Below, in pieces: positions 1-5,525 of a DNA stretch of 5,525 nucleotides; within the stretch, counting starts at the first letter, position 1, and the number at the start of each line of letters is the position of its first letter. Source of the stretch: Acetofilamentum sp. (lineage in GTDB: Bacteria; Bacteroidota; Bacteroidia; Bacteroidales; DTU049); NCBI GenBank assembly GCA_020720525.1, contig DYON01000180.1, forward strand, positions 1 through 5,525. The letters are read 5' to 3'. Under the pieces are notes generated by a model, which was given only the letters and a program-made list of their open reading frames with translations, was not told where the DNA came from and did not search any database. The position numbers and the translations under genes are program-made.

Positions 1-2
1 AA

Positions 3-30
3 CAAATATAGTCTTTTATTCGTTAATCAA
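3..30 (-). promoter_or_regulatory. Possible Bacteroidota-type promoter reading off the left edge
   Basis: On the minus strand TTG (28-30) is followed after 17 bases by TATATTTG (3-10), which fits the Bacteroidota sigma-A pattern of a TTG/TTTG -33 element and a TAnnTTTG -7 box. It lies just downstream of the membrane-protein gene that ends at 62 and points out of the window. It would therefore serve a next minus-strand gene that cannot be seen. The motif is short and the DNA AT-rich, so a chance match is possible. Confidence 0.4.
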
Positions 31-33
31 TAC

Positions 34-52
34 ATTTCAGCCAAAATGAAAT
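34..52 (-). terminator. Weak hairpin after the membrane-protein gene
   Basis: ATTTCA (34-39) and TGAAAT (47-52) form a 6-bp inverted repeat around a 7-base loop, 10 bases past the stop codon of the gene ending at 62. No T-run follows on the minus strand. This is at best a weak terminator or an mRNA 3'-end hairpin, and it may be chance. Confidence 0.2.
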
Positions 53-61
53 CATAAGCTT

Positions 62-631
62 CTATTTGCTAATCACTATTTTATTGCGTTTCCAAAGCAT
101 TCTTACAACACGACTGGTTATCCATGTAAGAAAGAAATTATAAAGTGTTGGAACAAGGATGAGTAGAAGGTAAAATCTTTCAAGATTGTTTGGCCAATAT
201 ATTCCACCATCAAACAAACCTATTATCGGAAAAAAATGCGCAATAGTATATGTGATTTCTGTTCCACTGTAGTTAATGTACTTCAGTGAATTTCCTGATA
301 GGTCAGTTATAAAGCTCAAAACTCCTTCTTCGGTTGTCAAGCAATAGAAGAAAACCAAGTGCAATACTATAAACTGTATGATCGAATACGAGTATGTTGC
401 AAATAATTTTTTTTGCAAAATGTAAATCGATAAAGGAAAAATAAGTCCAAACCAAAATGATTGCAAAGCTAGAAATGAAATGGACCTATAGAAATAATAT
501 ACAGTTGGAAATGAATTGTCATTCAGATACGTTGTAAGGAAAAGAGATATTGTATTTAGGATTACATTGATAATCGTCCATACAACAAAGAATTGAAACA
601 TGCCTTTAACTGAGAAAATTTTTGCTGTCAT
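62..631 (-). CDS. Small multi-pass inner-membrane protein of unknown function
   Basis: This 189-residue protein is not recognised. It is very hydrophobic, with probable membrane segments near residues 12-34, 50-72, 81-99 and 152-172, plus a weaker one at 128-146. It has a short basic C-terminus (WKRNK, 180-184) and no signal peptide, lipobox or catalytic motif that I can name. The ATG at 631 follows the hypF stop by 12 bases (spacer AACAAAAACCCC), so it is almost certainly co-transcribed with hypF. Met11 is a possible alternative start. The spacer has no Shine-Dalgarno sequence, as usual in Bacteroidota. The gene looks more AT-rich than hypF and lacks its frequent TCG-type codons. Part of this follows from its Phe/Ile/Tyr-rich composition, but recent acquisition is possible. 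A run of eight A (407-414 on the plus strand as T) lies in the Gln-Lys-Lys-Leu codons at 72-75. Position next to hypF does not by itself imply a hydrogenase role. Confidence 0.75.
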   Translation of the reverse strand: MTAKIFSVKGMFQFFVVWTIINVILNTISLFLTTYLNDNSFPTVYYFYRSISFLALQSFWFGLIFPLSIYILQKKLFATYSYSIIQFIVLHLVFFYCLTTEEGVLSFITDLSGNSLKYINYSGTEITYTIAHFFPIIGLFDGGIYWPNNLERFYLLLILVPTLYNFFLTWITSRVVRMLWKRNKIVISK

Positions 632-643
632 GGGGTTTTTGTT

Positions 644-2890
644 TTACATCGAATTCCTCGCAGCTGCAATCACCATTTGCCCCAATGCAATGCCGCCGTC
701 GTTGGTCGGGATTTTTTGATGCGAAAATACTTCAAATCCTTTATTTCGAAGCAAATTTTCGGTTTTTTCGAGCAAGTATTTGTTCTGAAAAGTGCCACCC
801 GACAAAACCACCTTGTTCGAGCCGCATTCCTGTTTCATTTTTTCGGCTACTTCGTCGATTACAGCAACTACTGTGTTGTGGAATTTGGCTGAAATAGCTG
901 AAGCCGGCAACCGATGGTTCATGTCGTCAACAATTTGATGAAACATGTCGTCGAATGAAATGGTTTTGTTGGCGGAAAAGGAATATCGCTGAGCTATGCT
1001 TCTATCAATCACCGATTCGAGCCGCATGGGCGCTTCGGCGTGGAATTTACTCACCGGACATAGGTTTATTAATGCCGAAACTGCATCGAATAAGCGTCCA
1101 GCACTAGAACTGAGCGGCGAATTGATTTTTTGGTCGATGGCCTGGCAAAGCATATCAACCGATGTTTCGTTTATCGACTGCAGAAAAGGTAAATTCAGTT
1201 CTTTGAAATTTTTTCCGAAATACTTGTACAAAATCGATACTGCAATGCGCCATGGTTCTTCGGTTACTTTGTCGCCACCAGGCAAAGGGATGTATTCGAA
1301 ATGAGAAAATCGTTGGTATTCTTTTAAATCGCAAATCAAAAATTCGCTTCCCCAAATGTGATTGTCGTCGCCGAGTCCAGTGCCGTCAAAAGCAATACCA
1401 ATCACAGTTTCGTCGAGTCCATGTTCGGCCATGCACGAAGCTATGTGGGCATGATGATGCTGCACTTTCACCTGCTGAAGTTTTGACTCAGCTGCATAGC
1501 GACTCGATAAATAATCGGGGTGCAAATCGCTTACAACAATCTGTGGTTCAAAGCGAAAAAGCTGTTTGTAGCGTTCGATGCTTTCGCAGTAAAACGCATA
1601 GGTCTCCATGTTTTTTAAGTCGCCAATGTGTTGACTCAGAATCACTTGGTCGTGTTTTCCAATGGCGAAGCAATTCACCAATTCGGCTCCAGTGGACAGA
1701 ATTCCATCGACATTCAACTTCAGATTGATGGGCGACGGCGCATATCCGCGCGACCGACGGCTTACACGTTCCTTGTCGTTCACAACAGTTACCACCGAAT
1801 CGTCGGCTCGGTTGTAAATATCGCGATTGTAGGTAACAACAGCATCGGCCACTTTTGTGAGAATTGTCAATGCTATGCTATTATCAGTAATAATCGGCTC
1901 TTCGGCGATGTTTCCGCTGGTGAGCACCATGGCATCAATATTTATTTTTTCAAACAGCAAATAATGCAATGGCATGTAAGGCAGCATAGCGCCAACGGTT
2001 CCGAAGCCTACACAAACTGAAGGAGCCAATGGCTTTTTGCTATTCAGCAACACAATCGGGCGCTTTAACGATGTGAGCGACTTTTCTTCGGTAGCATCAA
2101 CGTGGGCATAATCTTTCAGTGTCGAAAGCGACGAAAACATGACTGCAAAAGGTTTTCCTTCTCTGTTTTTGAGCTTTCGCAATCGTTGAACAGCCTCTTC
2201 GCCGAGTGCATTGCAGGCTAAAAAGAATCCGCCGATGCCTTTAATGGCGACAATTTTATTTGAAAGAAAAAGTTCTTCAAGCTTACTCAGAATGGCATGA
2301 ATGCCAGTGATTGCAGTTTCTTCGAAATGAAGCGTGTATTCAGGACCACAATCGGCACAGGCTGTAGGTTGTGCATGGAAGCGTCGATCGTACACATCGG
2401 TGTATTCTTTGCGACAGTTGTTGCACATCACAAATTCCTTCATGGTGGTTTTATCGCGATCGTACGGAAGGTCTTTAATAATGGTGAAGCGCGGACCACA
2501 ATTGGTGCAGTTGATGAACGGATAGTCGATTCGATTGGGCTGAGTTTTCATGTCGCGCAAGCAATCGTCGCAAACAGCAATGTCAGGACTGACCACAGTT
2601 ACACGATCGGAAACTGAAATGCTTTTTACAATCTGAAAATCTAAAAAATCAATAAAATCAGTTTGTATTGCTTCGATCGATTCTATGGATGCTGCTGGTG
2701 GAGCTGTGTTTTTTACAGCCTCAATAAATAAATCTAAAGTGGCTTCGTCGCAATTGATTTTAATAAAAACACCATCGTTTCGATTTTCGACCTCACCGTT
2801 TAGTCCAAACTCAGCTGCAACACGAAAAATGAAGGGTCGGAAACCGACACCTTGCACCAAGCCATTAATATGAATGAGATAAGTGTTCAA
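644..2890 (-). CDS. hypF: Carbamoyltransferase HypF, [NiFe]-hydrogenase maturation
   Basis: HypF converts carbamoyl phosphate and ATP into a carbamoyl adenylate and passes the carbamoyl group to the C-terminal Cys of HypE. HypE then makes the cyanide ligands of the [NiFe] centre, in the cytoplasm. All four family domains are present (numbering from the TTG at 2890, 748 residues; E. coli HypF has about 750). An acylphosphatase domain covers about 1-90, with VQGVGFR (12-18) and the Asn/Asp-Gly loop ENRNDG. Next come two zinc-binding modules, C107-x2-C110-x17-C128-x2-C131 and C156-x2-C159-x18-C178-x2-C181. A YrdC-like nucleotide-binding domain follows at about 195-385 (KGIGGFFLACNA, KNREGKPFAVM, LTSGNIAEEP). 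The Kae1-like domain runs from about 395 to the end, with the metal-binding HHHAH (478-482), FDGTGLG, SSAGRLFDAV, LSGGTFQN and NDGGIALGQ. No ATG exists upstream of these motifs. A longer reading from TTG 2926 adds 12 residues but its start codon sits inside a promoter -7 box, so TTG 2890 is preferred. The gene leads a two-gene unit with the membrane protein ending at 62. No other hyp or hydrogenase gene is in view. Confidence 0.95.
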   Translation of the reverse strand: MNTYLIHINGLVQGVGFRPFIFRVAAEFGLNGEVENRNDGVFIKINCDEATLDLFIEAVKNTAPPAASIESIEAIQTDFIDFLDFQIVKSISVSDRVTVVSPDIAVCDDCLRDMKTQPNRIDYPFINCTNCGPRFTIIKDLPYDRDKTTMKEFVMCNNCRKEYTDVYDRRFHAQPTACADCGPEYTLHFEETAITGIHAILSKLEELFLSNKIVAIKGIGGFFLACNALGEEAVQRLRKLKNREGKPFAVMFSSLSTLKDYAHVDATEEKSLTSLKRPIVLLNSKKPLAPSVCVGFGTVGAMLPYMPLHYLLFEKINIDAMVLTSGNIAEEPIITDNSIALTILTKVADAVVTYNRDIYNRADDSVVTVVNDKERVSRRSRGYAPSPINLKLNVDGILSTGAELVNCFAIGKHDQVILSQHIGDLKNMETYAFYCESIERYKQLFRFEPQIVVSDLHPDYLSSRYAAESKLQQVKVQHHHAHIASCMAEHGLDETVIGIAFDGTGLGDDNHIWGSEFLICDLKEYQRFSHFEYIPLPGGDKVTEEPWRIAVSILYKYFGKNFKELNLPFLQSINETSVDMLCQAIDQKINSPLSSSAGRLFDAVSALINLCPVSKFHAEAPMRLESVIDRSIAQRYSFSANKTISFDDMFHQIVDDMNHRLPASAISAKFHNTVVAVIDEVAEKMKQECGSNKVVLSGGTFQNKYLLEKTENLLRNKGFEVFSHQKIPTNDGGIALGQMVIAAARNSM

Positions 2891-2908
2891 TATGTTTTTT
2901 AATCTTAT

Positions 2909-2921
2909 GTGCGATGTGCAC
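2909..2921 (-). promoter_or_regulatory. Small inverted repeat in the hypF leader
   Basis: GTGC (2909-2912) and GCAC (2918-2921) form a 4-bp stem around five bases, right where transcription from the TACCTTTG box should begin. It could be a 5'-end hairpin or part of an operator. The stem is short, and no known regulator site such as an FNR/CRP-type palindrome is recognised here. Confidence 0.2.
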
Positions 2922-2923
2922 CA

Positions 2924-2931
2924 CAAAGGTA
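2924..2931 (-). promoter_or_regulatory. hypF promoter, -7 box TACCTTTG
   Basis: The minus strand reads TACCTTTG, an exact match to the Bacteroidota -7 consensus TAnnTTTG. Transcription should start near 2917-2920, giving a leader of about 27-30 nt before the TTG at 2890. The expected -33 position (about 2951-2954) reads TCAC, not TTTG. It falls inside the outer arm of the terminator hairpin, so the promoter is either weak at -33 or helped by an activator. The box contains the TTG at 2926, which argues against that codon as the translation start. Confidence 0.6.
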
Positions 2932-2935
2932 TTAC

Positions 2936-3018
2936 TAAAAAAGAAAAAGTGTGAAGAGATTAGATTTTCTTTTTTGACGATATTGCAAAAAAGAAAACCG
3001 CACTCTACACACTTTTTT
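2936..3018 (-). terminator. Nested inverted-repeat terminator between lipoprotein gene and hypF
   Basis: Two nested stems are visible. The inner stem is a perfect 12-bp repeat, TTTTCTTTTTTG (2965-2976) against CAAAAAAGAAAA (2986-2997), around a 9-base loop. The outer stem is AAAAAGTGTGAAGAG (2944-2958) against CTCTACACACTTTTT (3003-3017), 14 of 15 paired. They are separated by a 6/5-base internal loop. On the minus strand the structure ends in a T-rich tail (TTTTTCTTTTTT, down to 2937), as expected for an intrinsic terminator of the unit ending with the lipoprotein at 3053. The plus strand also ends in T6 (3013-3018), so it could work in both directions. The stems are long and AT-rich rather than short and GC-rich. 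Confidence 0.65.
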
Positions 3019-3052
3019 CAGACGAATTAGTCTTGCTTGGAAAGCCGCTACC

Positions 3053-3403
3053 TTATTTTTTAAGACTCACGTTTCTGATTTCTGCAGGAATACCAACACC
3101 ACAGCCTTCGGGTTGAGGCATTTTCAATGTATTGTAGTCAAAAAGGATTACATTGCCTTCTTTGTCTAAATCGAAAGGAAGACCTTTTACAGGAATGAGT
3201 ATAAGATTTCCTTCGCTTTGAGCAACTGTTACGATAGTGCAAGGACTGTCTGTATTGCCATGCGAGATAGTTCCAGTTGTTGTGCCCAAAGTTACAGTTG
3301 GTACTTCCTCGTTGATGTCGTGTTGTTTTTTGCGTTCTTTGTAGCTTTTACAACCCGAAAACAAGGTAGCAGATGCAATTGCCAAAATCAGAATCCATTT
3401 CAT
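3053..3403 (-). CDS. Small lipoprotein of unknown function
   Basis: This is a 116-residue protein with a clear lipoprotein signal peptide: Lys2, a hydrophobic stretch (3-15) and lipobox LFSGC, giving lipidated Cys18. The residues after Cys18 (KSYKERKK) are basic. They lack the acidic surface-export signal known from flavobacterial lipoproteins, so a periplasm-facing anchor is more likely than surface exposure. The mature part has a Thr-rich linker (36-47), then a compact, probably beta-rich domain with Cys55 and Cys101, which could form a disulfide. The tail has an arresting motif, KMPQPEGCGVGIPAEI (94-109), that looks like a family signature, but I cannot name a function. The start ATG lies 8 bases after the stop of the T9SS protein gene, with no Shine-Dalgarno sequence and no separate promoter visible. 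The two genes therefore form one transcript, closed by the terminator at 2936-3018. Confidence 0.85.
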   Translation of the reverse strand: MKWILILAIASATLFSGCKSYKERKKQHDINEEVPTVTLGTTTGTISHGNTDSPCTIVTVAQSEGNLILIPVKGLPFDLDKEGNVILFDYNTLKMPQPEGCGVGIPAEIRNVSLKK

Positions 3404-3411
3404 AGCGTTTG

Positions 3412-5241
3412 TTATTGAATGGCTACTTTAATAACTCTTTGAAACGAAGTATTGTTTTTTCCAACGCGCACCAAATAAATTCCAGTGGTCAAACCGTTGG
3501 TGCTAAACTGTGTTTCGAAAGTTCCGATAGCTGGTGTTACCTTTTTGCCAGCAAGAAACTTGCCATTAATATCGAATAAATCGACAACAAGCTCTTCGTC
3601 GGTTGGAAGAAGGTTTCCATTAACAACAATGGAGTTTTCTTGAGCAAAAGCATTTACTTCTGTATTGCCATATTCATCTATAGATGTGTTGTACGGAATG
3701 CGGAACGAAAATACTTTTGTTCTTTGCGATCCACTAACCAAATACTCGCCAGTAAACCACAAAATGCTTCCATCAGAAGGATCTATCGACATTTGACTGT
3801 AGTCTCCGAAACGATTTGCGACTGTTTGTGCACCCGAACCAGCTGCTGCTGTTTCTTCGGTGTAGGTCATTTGATTCAGGGCATCGTAACTATTACGTCC
3901 TGTATAGCATGCACTTGCCGACACGGTCGAACTTGCTTTAGCATATCCCATTCCAATACTGCCATTGTCGTCCATAGCAATACTTCCGCACCAACGACTA
4001 TGCGTATCGGGCGAATAAGTGCTTTGCTGATAAATGCTCCAAGAGCCTGTGCTTTGATTTTGGCGCAATTCGTACCAACGAATACTGCGTTGGGTTGAAC
4101 TTACTTTCACTCCCATATTGAGTACAAGGGTGTTGTATCCCGACCAAACACGGTATTGAGCGCGGTAGGTGAAAACTCCACCAATACCATCAAGTTTTGC
4201 TGTGGTAGATGGTTGGGTGATATCGTCCCAATTTGCGTTGTAAGAAGCATCGAAAGCGCTAGTGAGCAGTGATTGTTTTAGAGCAATTGTTAAAGTACTA
4301 GCAGTCCAGTTAACAGTAGCGTCATAAATGTTGATGGCATCGTCGTAGCTAGTTCCCCAGCCATCGTCTTCGTACGAAACAATGGGGCAAGGAGTTCCAG
4401 CAGGTGGCAATTGACCATCGGCAAAAGCTGCAAGTGGGCAGAAGAAATAGCCAGCATTGGGTGGAGAGTAAGTTTTGTTGATGCTTTTTGGGCTAGCAGC
4501 ACCAGTGAGCATTGCCGAACGTTCGAAAACAAAAAGGCGTTCGTTTGTGCCAAAATTGGCGGTCATATAATAACCATCAGTCCAAATAGAAAATTTTAAA
4601 TAGTCGGGAAAGGCAGGCGATGTAAAAGTCCAAGAATAATATGATCCAGTAGGATCGGCAGTTTGCGAAACTGCGATGTATATGTCGTTTGAATTATCAT
4701 CAAATTCTGTAATAACCCATCTGTCGGCAAATTTATCGTACATTACAATGGGATCGCCTGCATTGGAACCGAAAAGCAATGAACCCAAGGTAAAAGGTCC
4801 AGCTACATTTCCGCCAGTTTTGTTGTAAATTTTATAGTATGAATTTACGGCTTGAACATAATGGTTAGGCCCTGCTGCACCAGAAGGATCTGGCGGTGTT
4901 CCGTTGCCATTTTGAGCTGTCCAGGTTGCCAAAGGTGCTCCAATTGAATTGGTTCCCATCGTTTTTTGCATTGCTGGATCTTCGCCCTGTGGTTCGGCAA
5001 GAGGATTGGTTTTTTCAGCAAATGGTACGCGCAACTTTTTATCTTTCATTTCTGGCTTTTGAGCTGTGCTATTAAACTCTTCTTCTGGAACTGGAGCCAA
5101 CTCGCGAAGTGGTTTAGATAGCGAAAAATGAGTTGGATAAATAACTTCCGTTTTCCCCTCAATGATGGTCTGAGCCTGTGTTTGCGCTGGATAGCATAAC
5201 AATGCAGCGGCAAAGGCTGTGAACATAAAATATTTCTTCAT
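3412..5241 (-). CDS. Secreted protein with type IX (Por) C-terminal sorting domain
   Basis: The protein has 609 residues counted from the ATG at 5241. The signal peptide is clear (MKKYFMFTAFAAALLCYPAQTQA), probably cleaved after Ala23 to leave an N-terminal Gln. A Pro/Glu/Lys-rich segment (about 25-95) follows and could be a linker or propeptide. The large middle part (about 105-525) is rich in Trp, Tyr, Asp, Gly and Ser. It has PPDPSGAAGPNHYVQAVN (116-133), GDPIVMYDKFADRW (162-175) and four Cys (268, 285, 418, 445), and looks like an all-beta, possibly propeller-like ectodomain. No protease, glycosidase or other active-site motif is recognised. Residues from about 535 to 609 are a T9SS type A sorting domain: beta-rich, with the DLFDINGK turn, GLTTGIYLVRV and a final basic strand (RVIKVAIQ). 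It should cross the outer membrane by T9SS and be cleaved for surface attachment or release. The frame extends 23 codons upstream to 5310, but that part contains the promoter box at 5257-5264 and would hide the signal peptide, so 5241 is chosen. The lipoprotein gene follows after 8 bases. Confidence 0.92.
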   Translation of the reverse strand: MKKYFMFTAFAAALLCYPAQTQAQTIIEGKTEVIYPTHFSLSKPLRELAPVPEEEFNSTAQKPEMKDKKLRVPFAEKTNPLAEPQGEDPAMQKTMGTNSIGAPLATWTAQNGNGTPPDPSGAAGPNHYVQAVNSYYKIYNKTGGNVAGPFTLGSLLFGSNAGDPIVMYDKFADRWVITEFDDNSNDIYIAVSQTADPTGSYYSWTFTSPAFPDYLKFSIWTDGYYMTANFGTNERLFVFERSAMLTGAASPKSINKTYSPPNAGYFFCPLAAFADGQLPPAGTPCPIVSYEDDGWGTSYDDAINIYDATVNWTASTLTIALKQSLLTSAFDASYNANWDDITQPSTTAKLDGIGGVFTYRAQYRVWSGYNTLVLNMGVKVSSTQRSIRWYELRQNQSTGSWSIYQQSTYSPDTHSRWCGSIAMDDNGSIGMGYAKASSTVSASACYTGRNSYDALNQMTYTEETAAAGSGAQTVANRFGDYSQMSIDPSDGSILWFTGEYLVSGSQRTKVFSFRIPYNTSIDEYGNTEVNAFAQENSIVVNGNLLPTDEELVVDLFDINGKFLAGKKVTPAIGTFETQFSTNGLTTGIYLVRVGKNNTSFQRVIKVAIQ

Positions 5242-5256
5242 GGTGCTTTGTTTTTT

Positions 5257-5264
5257 CAAAAGTA
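5257..5264 (-). promoter_or_regulatory. Promoter -7 box TACTTTTG of the T9SS protein gene
   Basis: The minus strand reads TACTTTTG, matching TAnnTTTG. A transcript starting 4-6 bases downstream would have a leader of only about 10 nt, A-rich, before the ATG at 5241. No TTG or TTTG is found at the usual distance upstream, so the -33 element is poor. The position agrees with the signal peptide in setting 5241 as the start. Confidence 0.5.
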
Positions 5265-5328
5265 CATATTTTTGGTGTAAAAGGTTGCTTCGTGGTGGAA
5301 ATATTTTCACTTTAATTGGTATTTAACA

Positions 5329-5336
5329 TATATTTG
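5329..5336 (+). promoter_or_regulatory. Orphan plus-strand -7 box TATATTTG
   Basis: TATATTTG matches TAnnTTTG and points right, away from the T9SS gene. There is no TTG at 17-21 bases upstream (the nearest, at 5316-5318, is too close). No plus-strand coding region follows in the window. It could drive a small RNA or a gene beyond 5525, or be chance in AT-rich DNA. Confidence 0.25.
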
Positions 5337-5496
5337 GGTGTGATTAACTTCTTTTGGATGATGTTTGGTTGGTATCGCCAGAAGTTTTCCCCTGTTGCCC
5401 AGCAATTCAGCCTGAAATTTTAACATATTGATAATCAGCAATGTAAACGATGATGTGGAATTTAAAAATTCGGCTAATTTTACACCGAGGGGCACA

Positions 5497-5517
5497 GGGG
5501 TGCGAAGCCCCCTTTTT
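5497..5517 (+). terminator. GC-rich hairpin followed by T5
   Basis: GGGG (5497-5500) pairs with CCCC (5509-5512). GC (5502-5503) pairs with GC (5507-5508) around a GAA loop, with one bulged T at 5501, and TTTTT (5513-5517) follows directly. This is a textbook intrinsic terminator shape for the plus strand, unusual here because no plus-strand gene precedes it. A second G-tract, GGGGC (5489-5493), could pair instead with GCCCC (5508-5512). The segment may also be part of a dispersed GC-rich repeat. Confidence 0.5.
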
Positions 5518-5525
5518 AGGCTAAA

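Larger units (their letters stand above)
5265..5525. other. Intergenic region without a convincing gene
   Basis: About 260 bases precede the T9SS gene up to the window edge. The only open frame of note on the minus strand would be 62 codons from a GTG at 5495, running into the promoter region. It has no recognisable motif and starts in a hairpin, so I do not call it. The region does contain an orphan plus-strand -7 box, an AACTTCT/AGAAGTT repeat (5346-5352 and 5380-5386), a TTGC-cca-GCAA hairpin (5395-5405) and a GAATTT/AAATTC palindrome (5458-5471). It also holds a GC-rich hairpin (5497-5512) and an 11-base palindrome TTTAGGCTAAA at the edge (5515-5525). Confidence 0.6.

Noticed and set aside
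407..414. Run of eight A in the membrane-protein gene as a programmed frameshift or phase-variation site
   Set aside because: The frame is intact across the run, and no downstream stimulatory structure or alternative frame of note is seen. Such runs are common in AT-rich genes.
1252..1728. Plus-strand open frame of 158 codons opposite hypF
   Set aside because: It lies wholly antisense to the highly conserved Kae1-like part of hypF. It is rich in Arg, Cys, Gln and Ser and has no recognisable motif. It is explained as a shadow frame.
2944..3018. Inverted repeats between lipoprotein gene and hypF as insertion-sequence ends or a CRISPR repeat
   Set aside because: There is no transposase, no target duplication and no repeated spacer pattern. 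The T-rich tail and position after a stop codon fit a terminator.
3640..4098. Plus-strand open frame of 152 codons opposite the T9SS protein gene
   Set aside because: It is antisense to a well-supported coding region, with Cys/Thr/Ile-rich shadow composition and no promoter or family signature.
5110..5133. Cys in the T9SS protein signal peptide (ALLC) as a lipobox
   Set aside because: The residue before Cys is Leu, not Gly, Ala or Ser, and a better signal peptidase I site (TQA before Gln) follows. The real Cys lies nearer 5190, so this is an ordinary signal peptide.
5307..5495. Minus-strand open frame of 62 codons upstream of the T9SS gene
   Set aside because: It starts at a GTG beside a GC-rich hairpin, shows no domain, and ends next to the spurious upstream ATG at 5310. 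No promoter box precedes it in the window.

Overview
The window comes from a member of the Bacteroidota. Three independent signals agree. A secreted protein ends in a type A sorting domain of the type IX secretion system (T9SS). Three minus-strand sites match the Bacteroidota -7 promoter box TAnnTTTG, and a fourth match lies on the plus strand. Gene starts are preceded by A-rich leaders rather than Shine-Dalgarno sequences. The DNA is AT-rich. The genus cannot be determined from this window.

All four protein genes I accept are on the minus strand, so the reading order is right to left. They form two short transcription units. The first unit starts from a TACTTTTG box at 5257-5264. It encodes a large T9SS-exported protein (3412-5241) and, 8 bases later, a 116-residue lipoprotein (3053-3403). 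An elaborate nested inverted repeat with a T-rich tail (about 2936-3018) then acts as the probable terminator. The second unit starts from a TACCTTTG box at 2924-2931, directly against that terminator. It encodes hypF, the carbamoyltransferase of [NiFe]-hydrogenase maturation (stop at 644, best start a TTG at 2890), and, 12 bases later, a small unrecognised multi-pass membrane protein (62-631). At the left edge a TTG-N17-TATATTTG element may start a further minus-strand gene outside the window.

The right end (about 5265-5525) has no convincing gene. It holds an isolated plus-strand -7 box (5329-5336), several small inverted repeats and a GC-rich hairpin followed by T5 (5497-5517). Together these could delimit a plus-strand small RNA of about 175 nt, but this is only a hypothesis.

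Functionally, the first unit is about the cell envelope and secretion, and the second about cytoplasmic metal-cofactor assembly. No hydrogenase structural gene and no other hyp gene is visible, so hypF appears separated from its usual partners here. I found no clear sign of a wholly new system. The points most worth checking are the two gene starts set by promoter boxes, the nested terminator, the uncharacterised secreted protein plus lipoprotein pair, and the possible small RNA.
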